From Palsa-459 sp035937595 (GTDB taxonomy: Bacteria > Actinomycetota > Acidimicrobiia > Acidimicrobiales > RAAP-2), in NCBI GenBank assembly GCA_035937595.1, contig DASZHS010000021.1, positions 1 through 25,678 of the forward strand: 25,678 nt of DNA, read 5' to 3'. Shown in pieces: positions 14,701 to 21,805 of the stretch (position 1 is its first letter; each line of letters begins with the position of its first letter). The notes under the pieces were generated by a model. It saw nothing but the letters and a program-made list of their open reading frames with translations, had not been told where the DNA came from and searched no databases. The position numbers were made by a program, and so were the translations under genes.

Positions 14701-16191
14701 ATGAGCGTCGCCAAGATCCTCGGCATCGAGACCGAGTACGCGGTCCAGGCGGCCGGCCCCGACCCGGATCCGATCGGTGCGTCGAGCGCGCTCGTGAACG
14801 CGTACGCCGCGTCGGTGTCCCAGCGCACCGCGTGGGACTTCGAGGACGAGAGCCCCGGGCTCGACGCGCGCGGGATGCCGACGATGGCGGGCATGGCCCC
14901 CATGATCGAGACGCACCTCGCCAACACGGTCCTCACCAACGGCGCGCGCTTCTACGTCGACCACGCGCACCCCGAGTACTCCTCGCCGGAGTGCGCGACG
15001 CCGAGCGAGGGGGTCCGCTACGACGTGGCGGGGGAGCACGTGCTGCGTGCGGCCATGCAGGCCGCCCACGAGCGCGGGCTCGGCCCGGGCGCGATCGTCG
15101 TCTACAAGAACAACTCCGACGGCAAGGGCAACTCGTACGGGTGCCACGAGAACTTCCTCGTCGACCGCGAGGTGCCCTTCGGTGACGTCGTGCGCGCGAT
15201 GGTGCCGCACCTCGTGACACGGATCGTCTACACGGGCTCGGGAAAGGTCGGCGCGGAGACGGGGTCGGCGCGCTCGCGCGGCGTCGGCTTCCAGCTCTCC
15301 CAGCGGGCCGAGTTCATCGAGGAGGTGGTCGGGCTCGAGACGACGCTCAAGCGGCCGATCGTCAACACCCGTGACGAGCCCCACGGCGATCCCCGTCGCT
15401 ACCGCCGGCTCCACATCATCATCGGCGACGCCAACATGTCCCAGGTCGCCACGCTGCTCAAGCTCGGCACGACGGCGCTCCTCCTCGGCGCGCTCGAGGA
15501 CCTCGGCGTCGGCGGGTTCCCCGAGGCGCCGGCGGACCCCGTGCGCACGATCCACGAGATCTCCTGTGACCTCGACCTCACCGGCAAGTTCGAGCTGGCG
15601 GGCGGCGGCCGCAGCAGCGCGCTCGACGTCCAGACCCAGCTCTACGAGCTCGCGGAGCGCTACGTCGCACAGGGCGGGGCCGAGTGCGTCGGCGGGGACG
15701 ACGAGGCGCGGGGCATCCTCACGCGATGGGCCGCGGCGCTCGCCGCGCTGCGCACCGAGCCCGAGGCCCTCGCAACCACCGTGGACTGGATCGCGAAGCG
15801 CCGCCTCGTCGAGGGGTACCGGGCGCGGCACGGCCTGGAGGCGGGCGACCCGCACCTGCACGCCCTCGACCTCCAATACCACGACCTGCGCCCGGAGCGC
15901 AGCCTCGCGCTGCGCGCCGGCCTCGAGACGGTCGTGGAGCCCGCCGACGCACTGTCGGCGGTCACCAGCCCACCGCAGGACACCCGGGCCTACTTCCGAG
16001 GGACGTGCCTCGCACGGTTCCCCGACGAGATCGTCACCGCCAACTGGGACTCGCTGGTGTTCGACCTAGGCACGGATCCGCTGCGGCGCGTCCCTATGAT
16101 GGATCCTCTCAGGGGCACGGCGGCGCACACGGCTGCGCTGCTGGCTCGGTGCGACACCGCAGCACAGCTCCTGGATGAGCTCGGGTCCTAA
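14701..16191 (+). CDS. dop: Pup deamidase/depupylase Dop
   Basis: Removes Pup from tagged proteins and, where Pup ends in Gln, deamidates it. The 496-residue protein belongs to the glutamine-synthetase-like Dop/PafA family. It has the metal-binding start GIETEY (8-13), FYVDHAHPEY (84-93) with the presumed catalytic Asp87, YKNNSDGKGNSYGCHENF and RDEPHGDPRRYRRLHIIIGDAN. It is Dop and not PafA because of the insertion between the start motif and the FYVDHAHPEY block (residues about 45-75, the Dop loop) and the ending with RVPMMDPLRGTAAH. The ribosome site AGGAG overlaps the arc stop codon. Because the Pup in this locus already ends in Glu, depupylation is the likely main job. Confidence 0.96.
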   Translation: MSVAKILGIETEYAVQAAGPDPDPIGASSALVNAYAASVSQRTAWDFEDESPGLDARGMPTMAGMAPMIETHLANTVLTNGARFYVDHAHPEYSSPECATPSEGVRYDVAGEHVLRAAMQAAHERGLGPGAIVVYKNNSDGKGNSYGCHENFLVDREVPFGDVVRAMVPHLVTRIVYTGSGKVGAETGSARSRGVGFQLSQRAEFIEEVVGLETTLKRPIVNTRDEPHGDPRRYRRLHIIIGDANMSQVATLLKLGTTALLLGALEDLGVGGFPEAPADPVRTIHEISCDLDLTGKFELAGGGRSSALDVQTQLYELAERYVAQGGAECVGGDDEARGILTRWAAALAALRTEPEALATTVDWIAKRRLVEGYRARHGLEAGDPHLHALDLQYHDLRPERSLALRAGLETVVEPADALSAVTSPPQDTRAYFRGTCLARFPDEIVTANWDSLVFDLGTDPLRRVPMMDPLRGTAAHTAALLARCDTAAQLLDELGS

Positions 16192-16205
16192 ACCAGGGAG
16201 CGGTC

Positions 16206-16403
16206 ATGGCAGAACAGGAGCAGAAGCGCAAGGGCACCAAGGAGCGCCCGGCCGACGAGGTGGAGGAGACGGCCGCGGCCCCGACGGAGCGCGGCGAGCG
16301 ACTGAAGGCCGACCTCGACGAGCTGCTGGACGAGATCGACGAGGTCCTCGAGGACAACGCCGAGGAGTTCGTCCGCAACTACGTCCAGAAGGGTGGCGAG
16401 TAG
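16206..16403 (+). CDS. pup: Prokaryotic ubiquitin-like protein Pup (ends in GGE)
   Basis: A 65-residue, mostly disordered protein that is attached through its C-terminal glutamate to lysines of target proteins. The visible family marks are the start MAEQEQKRKG, an acidic helix DLDELLDEIDEVLEDNAEEF, and the end VRNYVQKGGE. The last residue is encoded as Glu, so no deamidation is needed before PafA can use it; M. tuberculosis Pup ends in Gln, C. glutamicum Pup in Glu. The ribosome site GGGAG is 6 bases before ATG 16206. The stop codon TAG shares a base with the prcB GTG. Confidence 0.97.
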   Translation: MAEQEQKRKGTKERPADEVEETAAAPTERGERLKADLDELLDEIDEVLEDNAEEFVRNYVQKGGE

Positions 16404-17215
16404 TGGGGCTGCCCCTCTTCGACGCCACCACCGATCCCGGCCCCGACTTCTCCGCACTCGTCCACCGCAGCGGCATCTCGCTGCCCGGCCCCGGGCCGGG
16501 CGACGCCGACCTGAACCTCGCCCACGCGACGACCGTCGTCGCGCTCAAGTTCGCCGACGGCGTGATCATGGCCGGTGACCGGCGCGCGACGGCGGGCAAC
16601 GTGATCGCGCACCGCGCGATGGACAAGGTCTTCCCCGCCGACCGGTTCTCCGCCGTCGCCATCTCCGGCTCCGCGGCCATGGCGTCCGAGATGGTCCGGC
16701 TCTTCCAGGTCCAGCTCGAGCACTACGAGAAGGTGGAGGGCGTCGCCCTGTCCATGGAGGGCAAGGCCAACCAGCTGGCACAGATGGTCCGGACGAACCT
16801 CGGCATGGCCATGCAGGGCTTCGTCGTGGTGCCCCTGTTCTGCGGGTTCGACGTCTCGAGGGGCGAGGGACGCATCTTCGACTACGACGCGGCCGGCGGT
16901 CGCTACGAGGAGGCCGACTACCAGACCACCGGGTCGGGCGGCACCTACGCCAAGACCACCATCCGGCTCGGCTATCGCGACGCGATGACGCACGACGACG
17001 CGATCGAGCTGTCGATCCTCTCGCTGTACGAGGCGGCCGACGCCGACAGCGCGACGGGCGGACCCGACGCGGTCCGCGGGATCTACCCCGTCGTCGCCAC
17101 CGTCACGGCGAACGGGTACACCCAGCTCGACGACGCCGACGTCGCCGCTCGGTTCGACGCGCTCGTCGAGCGACGCAGGGCGACCCACGGGAACGCGGAG
17201 GGCACCCTGCGATGA
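16403..17215 (+). CDS. prcB: 20S proteasome beta subunit PrcB
   Basis: Catalytic N-terminal-threonine hydrolase subunit of the 20S core. The 270-residue precursor has a 42-residue propeptide and the mature start TTVVALKF, making Thr43 the catalytic residue. Further marks are VIMAGDRRATAGN (with the conserved Asp-Arg-Arg), the Lys in MDKVFPADRF, and the late block SATGGPDAVRGIYP shared with actinobacterial PrcB. The residue before the cleavage site is Ala (HATTVV), where the family nearly always has Gly. GTG 16403 is chosen because it overlaps the pup stop (TAGTG) and leaves a propeptide of normal size. The frame is open to 16175, but that would overlap pup. Confidence 0.96.
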   Translation: MGLPLFDATTDPGPDFSALVHRSGISLPGPGPGDADLNLAHATTVVALKFADGVIMAGDRRATAGNVIAHRAMDKVFPADRFSAVAISGSAAMASEMVRLFQVQLEHYEKVEGVALSMEGKANQLAQMVRTNLGMAMQGFVVVPLFCGFDVSRGEGRIFDYDAAGGRYEEADYQTTGSGGTYAKTTIRLGYRDAMTHDDAIELSILSLYEAADADSATGGPDAVRGIYPVVATVTANGYTQLDDADVAARFDALVERRRATHGNAEGTLR

Positions 17216-17892
17216 CGATGCCGTTCTACGTCGCCCCAGAGCAGGTGATGAAGGACCGTGCCGAGTACGCCCAGAAGGGGATCGCGCGGGGCCGTGCCTT
17301 CTGCGCGACGGTCTACGACCGCGGTGTGCTCCTCGTCGCGGAGAACCCCTCCGCCACCCTCCACAAGATCTCGGAGATCTACGACCGGATCGCCTTCGCG
17401 GGCGTCGGCAAGTTCAACGAGTACGACCAGCTGCGTGTCGCGGGCGTCCGCCACGCCGACACGAAGGGGTACGCCTTCAGCCGCGAGGACGTGGACGCGC
17501 GAGGGCTCGCCAACCTCTACGCCCAGTACCTGGGCAACGTCTTCACCCACGAGATGAAGCCCATGGAGGTGGAGATCCTCGTCGCCGAGCTGGGCGACGG
17601 GCGGGGCGGCCCGCAGCTCTTCCGCATCGCCTACGAGGGCACGATCACCGACGAGGTCGGCTTCGCGGTCCTCGGCGGCGACGCCGACGCGATCCGCGCG
17701 AGGTTCGCCAACGACGCGCGCGCGGACTGGACGCTGCGCGACGCCCTGCGCCACGCGGTCGCCGCGCTCGCGGGTCCGGACCGCACCCTCGGCGCCCCGG
17801 ACCTCGAGGTCGCCGTCCTGTCCGACGTCGGCGTCCGACGCACCTTCCGGCGCCTCGAGGACGACGAGGTCGCGACGCTCCTCGCGGATTGA
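17212..17892 (+). CDS. prcA: 20S proteasome alpha subunit PrcA
   Basis: Forms the outer heptameric rings of the 20S core, gating entry and docking ARC. The 226-residue protein begins MTMPFYVAPEQVMKDRAEYA, the usual start of PrcA (SPEQ helix), followed by KGIARGRAF, ENPSATLHKISEIYDRI, GKFNEYDQLR and the late DLEVAVLSD. It lacks a catalytic Thr, as expected. ATG 17212 overlaps the prcB stop (ATGA), supporting matched synthesis of the two subunits; a second in-frame ATG lies 6 bases later. It ends TLLAD without the long acidic tail found in the mycobacterial protein. Confidence 0.96.
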   Translation: MTMPFYVAPEQVMKDRAEYAQKGIARGRAFCATVYDRGVLLVAENPSATLHKISEIYDRIAFAGVGKFNEYDQLRVAGVRHADTKGYAFSREDVDARGLANLYAQYLGNVFTHEMKPMEVEILVAELGDGRGGPQLFRIAYEGTITDEVGFAVLGGDADAIRARFANDARADWTLRDALRHAVAALAGPDRTLGAPDLEVAVLSDVGVRRTFRRLEDDEVATLLAD

Positions 17893-17916
17893 TCCGCTGC
17901 GGCGGGGCCGCGCCAC

Positions 17917-17922
17917 TACGGT
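17917..17922 (+). promoter_or_regulatory. -10 box of pafA (leaderless start)
   Basis: TACGGT is followed by 7 bases and the pafA GTG. This gives pafA a promoter separate from the arc-to-prcA operon in the 37-base gap. Confidence 0.55.
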
Positions 17923-17929
17923 CGGAGCC

Positions 17930-19288
17930 GTGGAGCACCGCATCTTCGGCCTGGAGAGCGAGTTCGGCGTCACGTTCTCGTACCGCGGGCAGCGTCGGCT
18001 GAGCCCCGACGAGGTCGCCCGGCACCTCTTCCGGCGCGTCGTGCACTGGGGACGGTCGTCGAACGTGTTCTTGGAGAACGGCTCGCGGCTCTACCTCGAC
18101 GTCGGCAGCCACCCCGAGTACGCGACGGCCGAGTGCGACGAGCTCGAGGACCTCGTGGCCCAGGACAAGGCGGGGGAGTGGATCCTCTCGGGGCTCGTCC
18201 AGGGCGCCCAGGCGCGCCTCCACGAGGACGGCATCAAGGGCGAGGTGTTCCTCTTCAAGAACAACACCGACTCCGCCGGCAACTCCTACGGCTGCCACGA
18301 GAACTACCTCTCCATCCGCGACGACGAGCGGGCGCGCCTCAACGAGGTGATGATCCCGTTCCTGGTGAGCCGCCAGATCTACGCCGGGGCCGGCAAGGTG
18401 CTGCACACCGCCAAGGGCCCCACCTACTGCGTGAGCCAGCGCGCCGAGCACATCTGGGAGTCCGTCTCCTCCGCGACGACGCGAAGCCGCCCCATCATCA
18501 ACACGCGGGACGAGCCGCACGCCGACGCGGAGCGCTACCGACGGCTCCACGTCATCGTCGGGGACACCAACATGTCCGAGTACGCCACCTACCTCAAGGT
18601 GGGGGCCACCTGCCTGATGCTGGCGATGATCGAGGACGCCTCGACCGTGCTCCGTGACCTGACCCTCGAGAACCCGATCCGTGCGATCCGTGAGATCTCC
18701 CAGGACCCCACCTGCAAGCGCAAGGTCCGGCTCGCGAACGGCCGGGAGATCAGCGCGCTCGAGATCCAGTCCGAGTACCTCGACCGAGCCATGCGCTTCG
18801 CGGACCGGCGCGGGCTGCCCCCGGACCTCAAGCAGGCGCTCGAGATGTGGCGACACTGCGTGACGGGCCTCGACCGGGACCCGCTGTCGCTCGACCGCGA
18901 GGTCGACTGGGTGATGAAGCTCGCCCTCATCGAGCAGGTCCGCGAGCGGCACAACGTGCCGCTGTCGCACCCCATGGTGTCGGTCGTGGACCTGCGCTAC
19001 CACGACATCGACCCGTCGAGGGGACTCTTCTACAAGCTCCAGCAGCGCGGCCTCGCCGACCGCACGACCACCGACGAGGCGATCCTCGAGGCCACGACCG
19101 TGCCCCCGCAGACGACGAGGGCGCGACTCCGGGGCGCGTTCGTGAAGCGGGCGAAGGAGCGGCGGCGCGACTACACCGTCGACTGGGTGCACCTGAAGCT
19201 GAACGACCAGGCCCAGCGCACCGTCCTGCTGAAGGACCCCTTCAAGAGTCGCGACGAGCGCGTCGAGCGCCTGATCGAGGCGCTCTGA
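17930..19288 (+). CDS. pafA: Pup-protein ligase PafA
   Basis: Phosphorylates the C-terminal Glu of Pup with ATP and joins it to a substrate lysine. The 452-residue protein shows the metal-binding start GLESEFGV (7-14), the catalytic-Asp motif LYLDVGSHPEYATAEC (54-69, Asp57), FKNNTDSAGNSYGCHENY, RPIINTRDEPHADAERYRRL and the C-terminal DWVHLKLNDQAQRTVLLKDPF. The absence of the Dop insertion and the LDVGSHPEY form set it apart from the paralogue dop 1.7 kb upstream. GTG 17930 has no ribosome site but follows a -10 box by 7 bases. Downstream, the pafB and pafC genes known from other Actinobacteria are missing. Confidence 0.97.
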   Translation: MEHRIFGLESEFGVTFSYRGQRRLSPDEVARHLFRRVVHWGRSSNVFLENGSRLYLDVGSHPEYATAECDELEDLVAQDKAGEWILSGLVQGAQARLHEDGIKGEVFLFKNNTDSAGNSYGCHENYLSIRDDERARLNEVMIPFLVSRQIYAGAGKVLHTAKGPTYCVSQRAEHIWESVSSATTRSRPIINTRDEPHADAERYRRLHVIVGDTNMSEYATYLKVGATCLMLAMIEDASTVLRDLTLENPIRAIREISQDPTCKRKVRLANGREISALEIQSEYLDRAMRFADRRGLPPDLKQALEMWRHCVTGLDRDPLSLDREVDWVMKLALIEQVRERHNVPLSHPMVSVVDLRYHDIDPSRGLFYKLQQRGLADRTTTDEAILEATTVPPQTTRARLRGAFVKRAKERRRDYTVDWVHLKLNDQAQRTVLLKDPFKSRDERVERLIEAL

Positions 19289-19310
19289 GCGCCAGGGTGC
19301 GCTCACCGAG

Positions 19311-19985
19311 GTGACCCACGCGCCGACCCCCTCCGGGAGCGGTGACGGGGGCGGACCGGCCGCGCCCACGGCGCCGTCGCCGGGACCGCTCGACGCGCCC
19401 GACGAGACCCCCGCCAGCGACGGGCGTGCCCGGACGCCGCGCCGCTCGATCCGGTGGCTGCGGACGCTCCTCGAGTGGGCCGCGGTCCTCGGCGTGGCGC
19501 TCCTCGTCGCCGTCGTCGTCCGCACCTACGTCATCCAGACGTACTTCATCCCGTCGATCTCGATGGAGCCGACGCTCCAGATCGGCGACCACATCTTGGT
19601 GCTCAAGGCCGCCTACGACTTCACGGACCCGGCGATCGGCGACGTCATCGTCTTCAAGGCACCGCCCCTGGAGCACAACGCCTGTCAGGATCCCGAGGTC
19701 CAGGACCTCGTGAAACGCATCATCGCGGTGCCGGGCGACGAGATCCGCTCCGCGGGCAACACGATCTACGTCAACGGCCAGCCGCTGGCGCAGCCGTGGC
19801 AGCACACGGCCGCGATCGGCACGCCGATCCATCCCCAGATGGTCGCGCCGAACCGCTTCTTCGTCATGGGCGACAACCGTCCGGAGTCGTGCGACTCACG
19901 GGTGTGGGGCACCGTGCCACGCAGCGACATCATCGGCAAGGCGATCCTGATCTTCTGGCCGCTGTCGCGGCTCAGCGTCATCTAG
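19311..19985 (+). CDS. lepB: Type I signal peptidase (first of a tandem pair)
   Basis: Membrane-bound peptidase that cuts signal peptides from exported proteins. The 224-residue protein has a 44-residue Pro/Gly-rich cytoplasmic extension, one transmembrane helix WAAVLGVALLVAVVV (56-70), then box B IPSISMEPTL with the nucleophile Ser84, box D VKRIIAVPGD with the general base Lys135, and box E FVMGDNRPESCDSR. The sequence before Ser84 is PSIS where PSGS is usual. GTG 19311 is 22 bases after the pafA stop; no strong ribosome site or -10 is evident, so it may depend on readthrough from pafA. Confidence 0.93.
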   Translation: MTHAPTPSGSGDGGGPAAPTAPSPGPLDAPDETPASDGRARTPRRSIRWLRTLLEWAAVLGVALLVAVVVRTYVIQTYFIPSISMEPTLQIGDHILVLKAAYDFTDPAIGDVIVFKAPPLEHNACQDPEVQDLVKRIIAVPGDEIRSAGNTIYVNGQPLAQPWQHTAAIGTPIHPQMVAPNRFFVMGDNRPESCDSRVWGTVPRSDIIGKAILIFWPLSRLSVI

Positions 19986-20030
19986 CCGCGCCCCTGCTTC
20001 GTCACCGGGAGGTGTGTGAACGTTGTCCAG

Positions 20031-20036
20031 TAGCCT
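20031..20036 (+). promoter_or_regulatory. -10 box of second lepB (leaderless start)
   Basis: TAGCCT followed by 6 bases and GTG 20043, the same arrangement as for thiO and the Tat gene. No ribosome site is present directly upstream of the start codon. Confidence 0.6.
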
Positions 20037-20042
20037 CCCTGC

Positions 20043-20636
20043 GTGGTGCAGACACCCACCGAAGGCAGCGACGCGGCGCGCCCTCGCCGCGAGCGCTCCT
20101 CTGCGTGGTGGGTGTTCGAGTGGCTCTGCGTCATCGCGCTCGCGCTCGTGCTGGCGCTCGCGGTGCGCACGTTCGTCATCCAGACCTTCTACATCCCGTC
20201 CGGGTCGATGGAGCCCACGCTCAACGTCGGGGACCGGATCTTGGTCTTCAAGATGGCCTACGACTTCACGAGCCCCGCGATCGGCGACGTGGTCGTCTTC
20301 AAGGCCCCGCCGCGAGAGCAGTGCGGTGATCCATCGGTGACGGACCTGGTCAAACGCATCATCGGGCTCCCCGGCGAGACGATCTGGTCGGGCCAGGGCG
20401 TCGAGCGCAACACGATCTTCATCGACGGCAAGCCGCTCAAACAGGACTGGCCGCACTACCGGACGCTGCTCACGCCCATCAACCGCCAGCTGATCGCCCC
20501 GAACCACTACTTCATGATGGGCGACAACCACCCGGCGTCCTGCGACTCGCGGGACTGGGGCACGCTGCCGCGCTCGGACATCATCGGCAAGGTCGTGCTC
20601 AAGATCTGGCCACCCTCGCAGTTCGGGACGATCTGA
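20043..20636 (+). CDS. lepB: Type I signal peptidase (second of a tandem pair)
   Basis: A 197-residue paralogue of the preceding gene with a short N-terminus. The transmembrane helix is about 23-41. The catalytic serine is in IPSGSMEPTL (Ser55, canonical form), the catalytic lysine in VKRIIGLPGE (Lys104), and the late box is FMMGDNHPASCDSR. Both copies share the stretch AYDFT.PAIGDV.VFKAPP and the Cys before the lysine box, so they arose by tandem duplication and have since diverged. GTG 20043 is supported by the -10 box 6 bases upstream. It is 36 bases before the Tat gene. Confidence 0.94.
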   Translation: MVQTPTEGSDAARPRRERSSAWWVFEWLCVIALALVLALAVRTFVIQTFYIPSGSMEPTLNVGDRILVFKMAYDFTSPAIGDVVVFKAPPREQCGDPSVTDLVKRIIGLPGETIWSGQGVERNTIFIDGKPLKQDWPHYRTLLTPINRQLIAPNHYFMMGDNHPASCDSRDWGTLPRSDIIGKVVLKIWPPSQFGTI

Positions 20637-20660
20637 CCGTCGCCTGCGCCGGCCCACTCG

Positions 20661-20666
20661 TAGACT
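20661..20666 (+). promoter_or_regulatory. -10 box of the tat genes (leaderless start)
   Basis: TAGACT followed by 6 bases and GTG 20673. It would drive the Tat subunit, tatC and the helicase, which are all overlapping or nearly so. Confidence 0.6.
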
Positions 20667-20672
20667 GACGCC

Positions 20673-21056
20673 GTGTTGGGACTGAGCCCGGTCCGGTTGC
20701 TCATCATCGTCATCGTCGCCCTGCTCGTGCTCGGGCCGGACAAGCTCCCACAGGTCGCCAAGCAAGCGGGCGCGCTGTGGCACTCCCTTCGCACCCTCCA
20801 GCAGCGCGTGGAGGACGAGATCCGCGAGGTCGCCCCCGACCTGCCGCGCAGCTCGGACCTCGCGCGCTACGCGAGGTCCCCGGTGACGCTGCTCAACCAG
20901 CTCGCCGACAAGGCCAAGGCCGAGGTCGTCGGCGACGGCCTGATGAGCCCCACGGCGGAGCCAGCGCCCACCGAGTTCCGACTCGAGGACGATCCGCCTG
21001 AGGTGAAGGACCCCGAGCGGCCGCCGCTCGCATGGGGCGACCCCACCCTCAACTGA
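20673..21056 (+). CDS. tatB: Twin-arginine translocase TatA/TatB-family subunit
   Basis: A component of the Sec-independent pathway that exports folded proteins with twin-arginine signals. The 127-residue protein begins with one short membrane helix LLIIVIVALLVLGPDKLP (10-27), with the hinge motif GPDKLP, followed by an amphipathic helix (about 28-53) and a Pro-rich acidic tail. The length, the Pro in the hinge and the acidic amphipathic part fit TatB slightly better than TatA, but in M. tuberculosis the gene in this position next to tatC is called tatA, so the assignment between the two is unsure. GTG start by the -10 box. Confidence 0.85.
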   Translation: MLGLSPVRLLIIVIVALLVLGPDKLPQVAKQAGALWHSLRTLQQRVEDEIREVAPDLPRSSDLARYARSPVTLLNQLADKAKAEVVGDGLMSPTAEPAPTEFRLEDDPPEVKDPERPPLAWGDPTLN

Positions 21057-21058
21057 CG

Positions 21059-21805
21059 GTGCCGCCCCCAGAGTCGCGGCGCGAGCCGCGCCCGAGCCCT
21101 GACGCGATGACGCTGACGGGCCACCTGATGGAGCTGCGACGGCGCCTGCTCATCTGCGTGATCGCCCTCGCGGTCACCGGCACGCTCGGCTTCATCTTCT
21201 ACCCCAACCTGCTCTCGTTCATGCAGCACCCCTACTGCGTGGCCTTCCCCAAGAAGTGCAGCTTCTACGTCCAGGGGGCCCTCGACGGGTTGACGCTGCG
21301 CGTCAAGCTCGCGACCTTCGGCGGGCTCATCCTCGCGTCGCCCATCATCCTCTGGGAGTTCTGGCGGTTCATCACGCCGGGCCTCAAGCCCACCGAGAAG
21401 CGCTACGCGATCCCGTTCATCCTGTCCACGATCACGCTCTTCCTTGGTGGCTGCGCGCTCGCCTACTACACCTTCGCCCACGCCCTGCGGTTCCTCATCT
21501 CGATCGGCGGGCCGTCGCTGAACTACATCATCAGCCCGAACCAGTACCTGAGCCTCATGCTCCTGCTCATGGTCATGTACGGGGTCGCGTTCATCTTCCC
21601 CGTCCTGCTCATCTCCTTGGAGCTCGCGGGCGTCGTCACGCCGGCCCGGCTGCTCGGGTGGTGGCGTCCGGCGGTCATCCTCATCACGGTCCTCGCGGCG
21701 GTGTTCACGCCCACGGGTGACCCGCTGTCCATGCTCGTGCTGATGATCCCGCTCATCGTCTTCTACTTCGGCGCCATCCTCGTCGGGAAGCTGCTGGGGA
21801 AGTGA
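21059..21805 (+). CDS. tatC: Twin-arginine translocase subunit TatC
   Basis: Six-helix membrane protein that recognises twin-arginine signal peptides. Visible marks are MTLTGHLMELRRRLL at the N-terminal cytoplasmic end, WEFWRFITPGLKPTEKRYA in the first cytoplasmic loop, and six hydrophobic segments, the last ending FYFGAILVGKLLGK. The start is uncertain: GTG 21059 stands 2 bases after the upstream stop and gives 248 residues. ATG 21032 would overlap the upstream gene, and ATG 21107 gives a shorter protein starting directly at MTLTGHL. The stop overlaps the helicase GTG (GTGA). Confidence 0.95.
   Translation: MPPPESRREPRPSPDAMTLTGHLMELRRRLLICVIALAVTGTLGFIFYPNLLSFMQHPYCVAFPKKCSFYVQGALDGLTLRVKLATFGGLILASPIILWEFWRFITPGLKPTEKRYAIPFILSTITLFLGGCALAYYTFAHALRFLISIGGPSLNYIISPNQYLSLMLLLMVMYGVAFIFPVLLISLELAGVVTPARLLGWWRPAVILITVLAAVFTPTGDPLSMLVLMIPLIVFYFGAILVGKLLGK

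Noticed and set aside
13591..15882. A 763-codon open frame on the minus strand opposite arc and dop
   Set aside because: Same compositional artefact; arc and dop on the plus strand are certain.
14701..19288. dop and pafA as a recent gene duplication
   Set aside because: They are old paralogues with different signature motifs and the Dop-specific insertion; this is the normal state in Actinobacteria.
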